A DNA stretch of 64,000 nucleotides, taken from Sweltsa coloradensis (taxonomy: Eukaryota; Arthropoda; Insecta; Plecoptera; Chloroperlidae). The stretch is from NCBI GenBank assembly GCA_024449915.1, contig JAMZAV010000805.1, forward strand, positions 1 through 64,000, read 5' to 3'. The notes under the pieces are model-generated. The model made no database searches and was not told the DNA's origin. It saw only the letters and a program-made list of their open reading frames with translations. Positions 54,663 through 61,598 of this stretch are shown here, in pieces (within the stretch, counting starts at the first letter, position 1; every line of letters begins with the position of its first letter). The translations under genes and the position numbers were made by a program.

Positions 54663-57310
54663 TTTTTTATTCACTTTGGAGCCTACCAACACGAGACAGT
54701 AATGCCATTATTTTCTAAAATTGCTCAATTTTGGTGGTGCCGGTCGCAAGCTGTATTAAACATCTTTATGTTAAACATCGTGAATGCGGTCATTTAATGC
54801 AAAAGTTGAGAATAAACCGTTGTTAATTATCTCGGCTGGTCATAAGCTACTCAATTACGATTTTTTTTTCAAGTTTGCAAACCTTTAAATTGTAAAAAAA
54901 AAAAAAAAAAATTTTTTTCTTTTTATTAGAAAATAGGTAACGTTTAAACGTTTTAAACGTCAAGTTTCAAGGGTTTTTAAACGTTTCAATAACGCTACTT
55001 TCCATCCACTTTTTTCACATAGCTACTGAATTTTCAGATCGGTAGATTGGTCAAAATACGGCCAAATAACTGGCTTATTGCTTTTATGGAACTAATTTTA
55101 AAAAAATTTTTCATTGCAAAACATGTTTTGGAACATGTTGTTCCTATTTAAACCATCTTGAATAGCATTATTGCCTTTATAATGACGGAGCAACTACGTA
55201 TTTTATGTTTTTGTGTGTGTGTTTTTTGGTACCTTTTAGGGATGTGCGAACCCACTTTTTTGACAATCGAACTAAACTCAAACTTTCCCAGTTAAAAATC
55301 TGAACTTCGAACTTAACAAAAATTTCTAACTGTATCGAACTCGAACCTAAGTGATATCAGGCCCTTCCACCATCCAATTTTTTGTTTTGAAATTTGTACC
55401 TGTAAACTGAGAACCATTTTTTGACATGTCAAATAATGAGTGCCTGCACACTACTACAAGTTAGTAGAAAAAATGATAAAATACTTTCTTTTTCCTTCAA
55501 ACTTTGAACTATTTTTTCACCTGAACGTTTGCACATCCCTAACCTAATGAATCTTAGACCTTTTATACTTGGACTCTAGCAGATGAGAAAGAACTTTCAT
55601 ATGCGTCATCACTTTCTGGCCAAAATCAGAGAAACTAGGCTACTGAAACCAAAGTCATTTGAAAATTTAACCTCCAAAAAGGTTTTCTAAAAAAAATGAT
55701 ATTTGAATTGGTAGGCTTTTGAAATGATTAAAAATCTAAATACCATGAACTAAGAAAGAACAATTTTTTGCTTCTCTAGTTTCTACATCTCTTTATTAGT
55801 GAGAAAAATAAGCTGTTGTTAATTCATTAGAAATGAAATAACTTTAAGTCCACTATAATATGCGTATATCCCTATTTTCATTGTAAGGACAATTGTAATA
55901 TTGGGATTGTTGGATGAGTAACATTTTTCCTAAATTTTCTTAAATAAATTCAATAAATATAAGTTCAAACAAAATATAATCCCTGAAAATCCACATCTCA
56001 ACATCCCTTGAAAAAGTTAAAAATTGCAAAAATATTACAAGTTGGTAAGGCTTTGCAGTAGTAATGCAATTTTTCATCCTTGCAAAAAAAAAAATATATT
56101 ATTTATTTAAATTAAATTAGTAATATATTCTATTATCAATGAGTAAAGCATATATGTTATAGCGTAGCGAATCATTTTAATTTTTAATATAACACAACGT
56201 CCTGTTGCTTCAAATTTTTTTGCGAATGTACGTAGGCGCACTCAAGTTTTGCCTTTCAATTTTAATTATGTACATTTAAATCAAGAAATTCTAAAAAAGT
56301 AGCTGTTCATCTTTGAAGCTTCAAATGATCTAGTACGTCTTGTTAAATGTATTCATTTTTAAAACCATTTGGATAACCTGTTATCGATACGAGATGCATC
56401 GTTTACCAGTGGAAAATGGCCGTTCAAAGATTCTTCGTAGGCGACATAAATCCGTAGCCATTGACAGAACTGACACATCAGTTATCAAACGAGTATACTC
56501 ATAACCAAAAAATTGTAAAAAATTTAAATAAGCATTAAAAAATAAATACTCCGGATTTTTTTTCGTTATAATGGTAATCTATTTATTTACTTACGTTAAT
56601 TGTCTGATTACATTTATACAAGCTGCATTAGTATTTAGTAGTAAATATACAAAATTAGCTCATTGTTAAAGAGTTATAGACTACGTTATTTTATATTGGT
56701 AACAATTTTTGGGGACTCTAACATTCAATAAATCAAGTTCAAACTACAGTAGTTACCCTCAATATCTCAACATCTCAACATCAACCTTGTATCCAAGAAG
56801 TCCTACGATGCTGCCAAAATATTACACAGTTGGTTAGGCTTGTGCAGTGGTATGCAATTTTATCACAACTTGGAAATTTAAAAAAAAAAAAAAATTGTAT
56901 TTATTTATTTAAATATTAGTACATTCTTATTATTGCATACTAAATGTATCACTATGTCGCGCTCGCGCAATCATTTTTAATTTTAATATAACACAACGTG
57001 CCCGGGTAGGACTTCAAATTTTTTTGTCTGCGAATGTAGGTCGCACTCAAGTTTTGTGCCTTTCAAATTTCAATTCTATGTACGATTTACAATCGAGAAA
57101 ATACTTATTACAGTAAGGCTGTTCTCTTTGAATGCTCTCAATTGATCTACGTACCTTGTTAAATGATAATTCTCATTTACTACCGGTAACCCACTTTGTG
57201 TCCTTGTCTATACAGAACGGAATGCTCGTTACACCAAGTGGAAAATGGCAGTTCAAAGAAGTCTCGGTTGGGCGACAACTAAAAAATCCGTAGCCATGAC
57301 AGGTAACTAA
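36366..57310 (+). CDS. glycerol kinase homologue with altered active site (9 coding exons)
   Basis: Joined exons: 36366-36443, 38963-39221, 42674-42891, 44344-44556, 50246-50356, 50667-50920, 51447-51652, 54337-54480, 57216-57310. The phases fit at every junction and give 525 residues, normal for the FGGY-type glycerol kinases, which phosphorylate glycerol with ATP. Conserved: [13 protein letters not shown] (93-96), [11 protein letters not shown] (Y149), [29 protein letters not shown] and the C-terminal [15 protein letters not shown]. Changed: IDQGTSS to IDEGTET (17-22), GDQ to GNQ (N260, the catalytic aspartate), YGTGCF to YRRGCF (281-282), DGG to DGE (E427). The ATP site is hit hardest; most glycerol contacts remain. 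Catalysis is therefore doubtful. It lacks the C-terminal membrane anchor of long mammalian isoforms. The start is chosen at the first ATG after an acceptor-like TCTTCTAG. It could be a pseudoenzyme or a recent pseudogene. Confidence 0.85.
36444..38962 (+). other. kinase intron 1
   Basis: 2.5 kb, AT-rich, with no large mobile element that I recognise. Short open frames at 37636-38001 and 38651-38863 look like chance. The reading frame of exon 2 extends upstream to 38879 without being coding. Confidence 0.6.
38963..39221 (+). CDS. kinase exon 2
   Basis: Acceptor CAACAG, donor G|GTAAGT, ends in phase 1. Encodes [33 protein letters not shown] and [20 protein letters not shown]. The glycerol-binding Arg-Glu pair (QRET) is intact. 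Confidence 0.9.
39619..40235 (+). mobile_element. Helentron-like element family B, complete, one module (intron 2)
   Basis: TTGGATGAGCAAAGCGAAGA at 39619 (5' unit shortened) to GCGGCCTAG at 40235, followed by T. The interior matches 7949-8357 and continues through AATGCATTCAAAAAGCACTT to GCTCATCCACCAACGCG and the hairpin. Confidence 0.8.
40243..40964 (-). mobile_element. Helentron-like element family C, complete (intron 2)
   Basis: Minus-strand 5' end TTAAGCGAGCGAAGCGAGCG (40964) and 3' end CTCGCTTATCAACGCG, GAGCGTTTCCTAG (40243). The 5' word TAAGCGAG recurs inverted just inside the 3' end, as in families A and B but with a different sequence. A perfect palindrome GTTGCCATGGCAAC at about 40565 and a CAAA-rich tract at about 40860-40910 lie inside. 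Confidence 0.8.
41281..41661. mobile_element. long-TIR MITE with TTAA target duplication (intron 2)
   Basis: The ends GAGTATTCATCACACATTCA and GTGTGACGAATACTC are the starts of arms of about 165 bp that pair almost throughout (CGCTTGGCGCGTGTTATTTA, TCCTCAGTTCACATAA, TAAACTAACC-type centre). TTAA stands on both sides (41277-41280, 41662-41665). TTAA duplications are typical of piggyBac and Kolobok elements. There is no coding. Confidence 0.75.
42674..42891 (+). CDS. kinase exon 3
   Basis: Acceptor TTTCAG, donor G|GTAAGC, ends in phase 0. Encodes [32 protein letters not shown] and [12 protein letters not shown]. The Trp and Tyr expected to contact glycerol are present; the residue after VW is Ser instead of the usual Leu or Gln. 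Confidence 0.9.
43325..44140 (+). pseudogene. LINE reverse transcriptase, C-terminal fragment (intron 3)
   Basis: The open frame from about 43325 to 43786 reads [71 protein letters not shown] and [11 protein letters not shown]. This is the region after the YADD box in many animal non-LTR elements. Beyond 43786 the similarity continues with frameshifts and stops to about 44140. It is 5'-truncated and begins and ends in ATT/TTA repeats (43297-43324, 44194-44334). Confidence 0.7.
44194..44334. repeat. (TTA)n/(ATT)n microsatellite next to the exon 4 acceptor
   Basis: About 140 bp of interrupted TTA/ATT units ending 9 bp before the AG of exon 4, so it takes up most of the branch-point and upstream region of that acceptor. 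Confidence 0.95.
44344..44556 (+). CDS. kinase exon 4
   Basis: Acceptor TTTCAG directly after a (TTA)n array, donor GTAAGT, phase 0 at both ends. Encodes [48 protein letters not shown] and LKGIPISG. Confidence 0.9.
45137..45897 (-). mobile_element. Helentron-like element family B, complete, two modules (intron 4)
   Basis: CTAGGAAAACGCTAAAGTCC (45137) to CTTCGCTTCGCTCATCCAA (45897). The module with AAAGGTACTACATCACCATA appears twice (about 45370 and 45545), as in 22758-23530. Confidence 0.85.
46163..47287 (+). pseudogene. LINE reverse transcriptase, 374-codon open frame
   Basis: RT blocks in order: [60 protein letters not shown] (motif A, catalytic D), [20 protein letters not shown] (motif B, PQGS.LGPLLF), [11 protein letters not shown] (YADD box), [10 protein letters not shown] and [20 protein letters not shown], then the thumb region to [20 protein letters not shown]. 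It lacks the endonuclease and the first RT block (5' truncation). The catalytic residues are intact but the element cannot be autonomous. The wording fits Jockey/CR1-group RTs. Confidence 0.85.
47297..47443 (+). pseudogene. LINE C-terminal tail, frameshifted
   Basis: After the stop at 47285 another frame reads [34 protein letters not shown] and [11 protein letters not shown], the usual continuation of this ORF (HNTR...F.P..R....S....G.K.FN.LP..I). A frameshift near 47285 separates them. Confidence 0.65.
47870..48262 (+). mobile_element. SINE- or LINE-tail-like repeat with CCAAT tail
   Basis: Non-coding. Contains TTCGGATGGGACGTTAAGCC, a word I associate with 3' regions of many animal retroposons, then ATGAGACGTTAAGCAATATC and a short CCAAT-repeat end at about 48246-48264. 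There is no clear A/B box at the left end (a weak GGGTTCGAAAGT lies at about 47978). Family uncertain. Confidence 0.45.
48487..49990 (-). pseudogene. LINE RT C-terminal tail, split by a hAT element (intron 4)
   Basis: Minus strand: 49811-49990 reads [20 protein letters not shown], then [20 protein letters not shown] and [10 protein letters not shown]. After the inserted element, 48487-48715 reads [40 protein letters not shown] and DVAETRL, then a stop. This R-x-R-LRWFGH...[10 protein letters not shown] block is typical of the extreme C terminus of animal LINE ORFs. Removing the hAT element and one 8-bp copy restores the frame. Confidence 0.75.
48716..49810. mobile_element. hAT-like element with perfect 8-bp target duplication
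   Basis: The ends CAGTGGCGTAACTACCGCCC and AGTTACGCCACTG are flanked on both sides by CTTCCGTC (48708-48715, 49811-49818). The length is 1095 bp. The interior near both ends is GC-rich (poly-G/C tracts) and the middle AT-rich. No transposase frame is recognised, so it is non-autonomous. Confidence 0.85.
50246..50356 (+). CDS. kinase exon 5 (catalytic Asp lost; GTG to RRG)
   Basis: Acceptor TTTCTAG, donor GTAAGT, 37 codons. Encodes [19 protein letters not shown] and [17 protein letters not shown]. The family reads LGDQ and NTYGTGCF; here the general-base Asp is Asn (codon AAC) and Gly-Thr is Arg-Arg (CGT CGT). Confidence 0.9.
50452..50512 (-). other. tRNA-like sequence (SINE head) in intron 5
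   Basis: Minus strand: TATAGTTGGTAAGTG (A-box-like) and ACGGGTTCAATCCCC (B box), ending GTGGAGGCAC. No full cloverleaf; a short relic of a tRNA-derived SINE. Confidence 0.45.
50667..50920 (+). CDS. kinase exon 6
   Basis: Acceptor GCCACAG, donor GG|GTAAGT, ends in phase 2. Encodes [38 protein letters not shown] and [20 protein letters not shown], all well conserved. Confidence 0.9.
51158..51325. repeat. foldback in intron 6
   Basis: GAAGGGTTGACAGGTTGGGA and the adjoining GGGGACGACAAAACTTTTCA, CCTGCTGA pair with their inverse at 51241-51325. The right arm carries about 28 extra bases (AGCCCTTCAGGCTGGGATTT...). Probably a small MITE. Confidence 0.75.
51447..51652 (+). CDS. kinase exon 7 (DGG to DGE)
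   Basis: Acceptor TGTGCAG, donor G|GTAAGT. Encodes [38 protein letters not shown] and [18 protein letters not shown]. The adenosine/phosphate motif DGGxT has Glu in place of the second Gly (GAG). Confidence 0.9.
51859..54019 (+). mobile_element. TIR element with TATAGAG ends, copy 2 (intron 7)
   Basis: TATAGAGGACTC (51859) to GAGCGCTCTATA (54019), inverted relative to 8981-10589 and matching it almost throughout. It contains an insertion of Helentron sequence at 52290-52952, at the place where the other copy has about 150 bp of different sequence (10010-10165). Confidence 0.7.
52290..52952. mobile_element. chimeric Helentron: family C 5' end joined to family B
   Basis: 52290-52382 is the 5' end of family C in plus orientation (TTAAGCGAGCGAAGCGAGCG, TTTGACTCTGCCGGAAAAAT, TGTATGTCTCGCCATAACG). 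It passes without a CTAG end into AACGCTAAAGTCCCGCCGCG, the inner 3' end of family B in minus orientation, ending CTCGCTCATCCAA at 52952. The join lies within a shared AACG. The family B part has one module. Confidence 0.75.
54337..54480 (+). CDS. kinase exon 8
   Basis: Acceptor TTGTTGTAG; donor G|GTATCA is weaker than the others. Encodes [28 protein letters not shown] and [11 protein letters not shown]. If the donor were skipped the frame would run to a stop at 54587-54589 and lose the conserved tail. Confidence 0.85.
54556..54995. mobile_element. AT-rich element with AAACGTT-rich inverted ends
   Basis: TTTAAAAACGTTAAACGTTC (left) and CGTTTAAACGTTTTAAACGT, TTTTTAAACGTTT (right) are loosely inverted and rich in AACGTT. 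The interior has long poly-A/T runs. It lies directly downstream of kinase exon 8. Boundaries are approximate. Confidence 0.4.
55238..55540. mobile_element. hAT-like MITE, AGGGATGTGC ends (intron 8)
   Basis: AGGGATGTGCGAAC (55238) and GTTTGCACATCCCT (55540) are inverted ends of a type common in hAT MITEs. The flanks TACCTTTT and AACCTAAT agree only partly. The interior has no coding. Confidence 0.55.
56391..56466 (+). pseudogene. broken copy of kinase exon 9
   Basis: GTGGAAAATGGCCGTTCAAA and AATCCGTAGCCATTGACAG match exon 9, but single-base losses shift the frame at least four times, and the expected acceptor CAG is replaced by GATACGAG. Confidence 0.7.
57216..57310 (+). CDS. kinase exon 9 (C terminus)
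   Basis: Acceptor TCTATACAG; encodes [18 protein letters not shown] then [12 protein letters not shown] and TAA at 57308. CATGACAG|GTAACT just before the stop is itself a good donor, so an alternative longer C terminus is possible. It lies in the second copy of a tandem duplication. Confidence 0.8.
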
Positions 57311-57560
57311 ACCACATCAGTATCAAAACTCGAGTATACTCAGTACAAAATCATTGTTGATTAAATTTATAAGCCTTAAAATAAGTTATAGCACTAGTGC
57401 ATGTCGTATTTTGTTAATACTTGTAGGTAAGTCTGTATTATATTTATTATCGTTTTAATTTGTTACTGTTGTTACTTTTTATACAAGCATTGCATTAGTA
57501 TTTAGTAGTAAAAATACAAAATAGGCATACTTTAAAGAGAATAGGACTAAGTATTTATTT

Positions 57561-60300
57561 TATACTTTGGAAACTCATTTACATGTTTTTGGGGGTCAAC
57601 CTTTCAAATGCAGATAGCTCGTTGATAGCATCGATAGGTATTATATTATGTAATCCTTAATGAGTAAGGAGATTATTTAAGAATTGTAGTACTACTACTA
57701 AGAAAAACTGTGCAATTGATCTAGTTCTTCCGGTTTCCACACACATTGCTCAAGTTATTACATCTCTGTAGTTCCACTGTAACTAGCACTGACCATGGTA
57801 GACGAAGCAAATATTTAGCTTCACAAGAGACCTCAAAACTATTTAGTGTTGATCTCATTTGTGTCAGGTTTAGCAAGTGTAAAAACTAAAAATGTATAGT
57901 GCATATTGCTTGTATATTTGGTTTTTATTGTTCAAATTGTATGAACTTTCAGTGATTGCCACTAGTAGATTTCCACAGAACAGAACTGCAATCTGCTTCT
58001 AACTTTAAATGTTTAACATGCTATGAAACTTCTACTATTATTGTATTAGTTTATGTTTTCTTGAATTAATCATTTAACCAATTATTATATTACGCATATA
58101 TTTGTTTTTACATTTTATTGGTCTTAGTGTTTTTATCATCATAATAACATATTATAAGTGTGTGTGTATGTGTGGTTTTAAATTTTTAATATTAAATATA
58201 CTGTACTACATTTTAAAAAAAAAAGAGATATTATATAATCTACTGTATATCAATACTAAAATGATTGAAACTTACCTTTTTGGGAGAGTTATGATCAGTT
58301 CACAATAATAATAATAGGCCTATAATCATAATGTAACATTGCGTTGTCAACCCTTCACAATGATGCAGAGGCCTTTGTAATGTAAGCTAGCCCTTGGGCT
58401 GCTTAAAATATATCTCCGGGATATTTTGAGTTTTGATTGTTTGAATAGCAACAAACTTTTTTTAACAACCCCACCATTTATTACTTGCTGCTTTTATTAC
58501 CAGAGACAATTGATTTATTATCGCTGATCAATATTAAATCCTGATCAACTGATATTGAATAAAAAATAATGTATTTAAAACTTGTTTGCCACCTTGCTTT
58601 TTACTATTACAGTAAATCCAATTTGTATCACGAAAAAAAACAATACATTTCTTTCAACCGCTTTCCTACCTACGGCAGGCCTAAATAAAATCAAGATAAA
58701 TAAATGTTTTACTAAGTAATGTCACCCTCTTTTGAATCCATCTGGCATCCACATTTAAAATTAACTAGTTAAGGTACCATTGTAACCCTAATACAGTAGG
58801 CTTACCTTGAAAATAATATACACTAGTTAATGATTGTTGATTGTTTGATCAATAGCAGTGATGTTAATTGATCTTTAATTGTTTTCAATCCTTAATTATT
58901 ACTACATGATATTGATATACATGATTATTAGATCATAATACGTATATCCCAAATCAAATCATTACATTTAGGAATAGTACTTATGTTTTGTAGTGGTGCT
59001 TGCCTATGATTGATTGAACGCTGAAACCTACATTTGTTGACTAGCTGTAAAGTCTAACAACAACTCCCAAATCATGTTAACGTCAATAACTATGGCCACA
59101 TTGTCAACGGTAGACAGCTTTACCATAAACTAACCTAAACTACAATCATTCTATGTAGGCTATGTTGCCATGTCCCAATGTAAACAACACATTTTGCTCT
59201 TATGAAAAGTATGTAATAAATATTATACGGTATTATGCTTGCAAGTAGGCCTAGGTACTCAATACGCCTTCACCTTTCTTAGCAGTATAATTTAAGCATT
59301 GATGATGAACAAATGCAGTATTGCATGTCAAACGGGTTAAACATTTATTAATTTTGTTTCTGTAGAGTGTAGTTTAACATGATATTTTGTATTTTATGTG
59401 CCTGTTACCTTGCCAGTAAATGATTCATATATTGTATGCATTAGTTTGCTTTTAAAGTTGCTTTTTGTCTATTTACAAACCAAGCATGTGTATTAGCTTC
59501 AAAACAACCATGCAGGCATGCACTGCTTGAATGTAATCTCACTGCACATATTAGTAAATACTGACACGTAGATTGCACAATACTAATGTTGATGTTGTTA
59601 AAGAGTTCCAAGGTGGCTAAAAGTAAAAAAAATCATGGTTTTCAAGCTACTTCTTTTATAATCAAGTCTCATTGCTCTTTGCCCAAGTGCAGATGAGAAC
59701 AAAGAACAACAACCTAAACCAAAACATGAGGTTATTGGTTAGTAAATTCAACATTCATTTAATGGTGCACAATCAAGTGTTCTGGGCATCAAATGTTCTA
59801 GTTTCTGTACTTAACAATGAGGAGTATGTACGTCGCTTGTGAATTATGGCACTAAACAAATTGTTTTATCTTCTTTTTAGTTTTTATGTGTCCTAATTTT
59901 TGGCGTATTATTACTACGTTTTACGGTATTAGGCTTTATCATGTATATATGTAACTAACCATTATATTGGATTAGATTACGTACGCCTACACATTTTTTT
60001 ATTGAAATTGCATTTTACTGTATATCGGGCCTTTGTTTTTATTCAGTCTTTATTATTTACTAAGAGCAATGTACAATCGATGATTTTGTAATTGCTATGT
60101 CGAGTATCAATACCTACAATAGCTCTTTGCTATTAAATTATAATATCAAATTTTTGAAAGATTATTTATTCTTACAATAAAGTAATTCATCTGTACTTAG
60201 TTTGTTATGACTTGTTGTGTGATGCTTGGATTATTGTGTTGTTGTATCTACACTTGTGTATTTGGAAGTTTATATGTATATTAATTATTAACCCACTGTA
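57561..60300. other. no gene seen; downstream of the kinase gene
   Basis: AT-rich non-coding sequence of about 2.7 kb, probably including the kinase 3' untranslated region. No unambiguous polyadenylation signal was assigned (AATAAA at about 58557 is one candidate). No repeat was recognised. Confidence 0.45.
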
Positions 60301-61254
60301 TGTGAATGACATAAAGAGATAGGGTGCCAACAGCTTACCTTAAATGGGGTAGGCTCGCCGCAAAAGATAACATATAAACATACACAAATAAACTACATAA
60401 TCAAAACGTTTTCGGTCCAGGTGACCTTCCTCAGTGAGTGGAGAGAGTGACTGAGTTGAAAACTAAAAACTAGGCTAGCTGTTGGCTAGAGGTGAGTGGT
60501 GAGTGAATGAGTATGGATTGGGTGACAGGGAGGGAGTGGAGGAAGAGGAAGGAGAATCACCGGAGGTTTAAATTCGGTTTTTGGTGGGATTTGCAGATCC
60601 ACTGGTAGGCCAGTTCCCACCTTCTCAGTTCACCAGCTTGTATGGTGGGTGGGAAAAGAACTTATGACACAGTCTGTAAAGCAGGTCATGAAGGGTAGGC
60701 CATGCCCATAAACATGCAATGCCACTGGTTTCTCCAAATTCTCTTCTCTCACGCCCTGCCTCTGCCATTCATCCTAGTGCGTAGAGTGTTGGTGGAGACT
60801 TGAGAGAAGAGAATTTGGAGAAACCAGTGGCATTCCATGCTTATGGGCATGGTCTACCCTTCATGACCTGCTTTACAGCCTGTGTCATAAGTTCTTTCCC
60901 ACCCCCCATACAAGCTGGTGAACTGAGAAGGTGGGAACTGGTCTACCAGTTGATCTGCAAATCCCGCCAAAAGCCGAATTTAAACCTCCGGTTATTCTTC
61001 TCCCTCTTCCTCCACCCCCTCCCTGTCACCCAATCCACACTCATTCACTCATCACTCACCTCTAGCCAACAGCTGGCCTAGTTTTTACTTTTCAACTCAG
61101 TCTCTCTCTGTAGTCATTGAAGAAGGTCACGTGGACCAAAAACATTTTGATTATGTGGTTTATTTGTGTATTTGTTTATATGTTATCTTTCGCGGCGCGC
61201 CTATTCCATTTAAGGTAAGCTGTTGGCACTCGATCTCTTTATGTCATTTACATG
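60301..61254. mobile_element. near-perfect 950-bp palindrome, Penelope-like terminal repeat pair
   Basis: The left arm (about 60301-60750) and right arm (about 60802-61254) are reverse complements with scattered changes; the loop is about 51 nt. Landmarks include GTGCCAACAGCTTACCTTAA at the outer ends, TTGGAGAAACCAGTGGCATT near the centre, and on the strand reading outward ACTGAGGAAGGTCACCTGGA, CCGAAAACGTTTTGATTATG (left arm, minus). CTGANGA...GAAA is the hammerhead ribozyme core, which Penelope-like elements are known to carry in their terminal repeats. The family call is an inference. Confidence 0.5.
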
Positions 61255-61385
61255 ATCCAGCCTTTTGGCATTCCTTTCAAACACATATCAACCCACTGTA
61301 AGTGATTTCACTTTGTAGATTTGTAATGAATTAATCATTTATAAATATGTTTGGATTGATAGGGCCTAGAGGCTGGTTTAGTGTT

Positions 61386-61598
61386 GGTTGGGGAAAGATT
61401 GATAGAGACTGGGAGCCAACAGGAGTTGAGAGAACTCTCTCAACTCCGACGGGTGAACAAGGCTGTTCAAGCCGAAACGTTTCGTCGTAATGTAATGTAA
61501 TTTGTTTATATATTTATGTGATCTTCAACTCTACACAGCCGCTGAACTCTTTCAAGGTAAGCTGTTTGCTCCCAGCCTTTATCAATCTTTCCCCAACC
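61386..61598 (+). mobile_element. second, shorter element of the same build
   Basis: Ends GGTTGGGGAAAGATTGATA and TATCAATCTTTCCCCAACC are inverted. Inside are a perfect hairpin GGAGTTGAGAG/CTCTCAACTCC (about 61422-61447), then AAGGCTGTTCAAGCCGAAAC, GTTTCGTCG and AAGGTAAGCTGTTTGCTCCC. The last parallels AAGGTAAGCTGTTGGCACTC at the outer end of the neighbouring palindrome. Confidence 0.5.

Larger units (their letters stand above)
55950..57560 (+). repeat. imperfect tandem duplication (about 790 bp) around the last kinase exon
   Basis: About 55950-56725 and 56730-57560 match throughout (ATATAACACAACGT, GTGGAAAATGGC, AGTATTTAGTAGTAAA and others) but differ by very many one- to three-base gaps. 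The second copy has the intact exon 9; the first has a broken one. Confidence 0.75.

Noticed and set aside
60800..61081. 93-codon open frame in the palindrome arm
   Set aside because: Lies wholly inside one arm of the inverted repeat and is broken in the mirror copy. No domain recognised; treated as part of the element.
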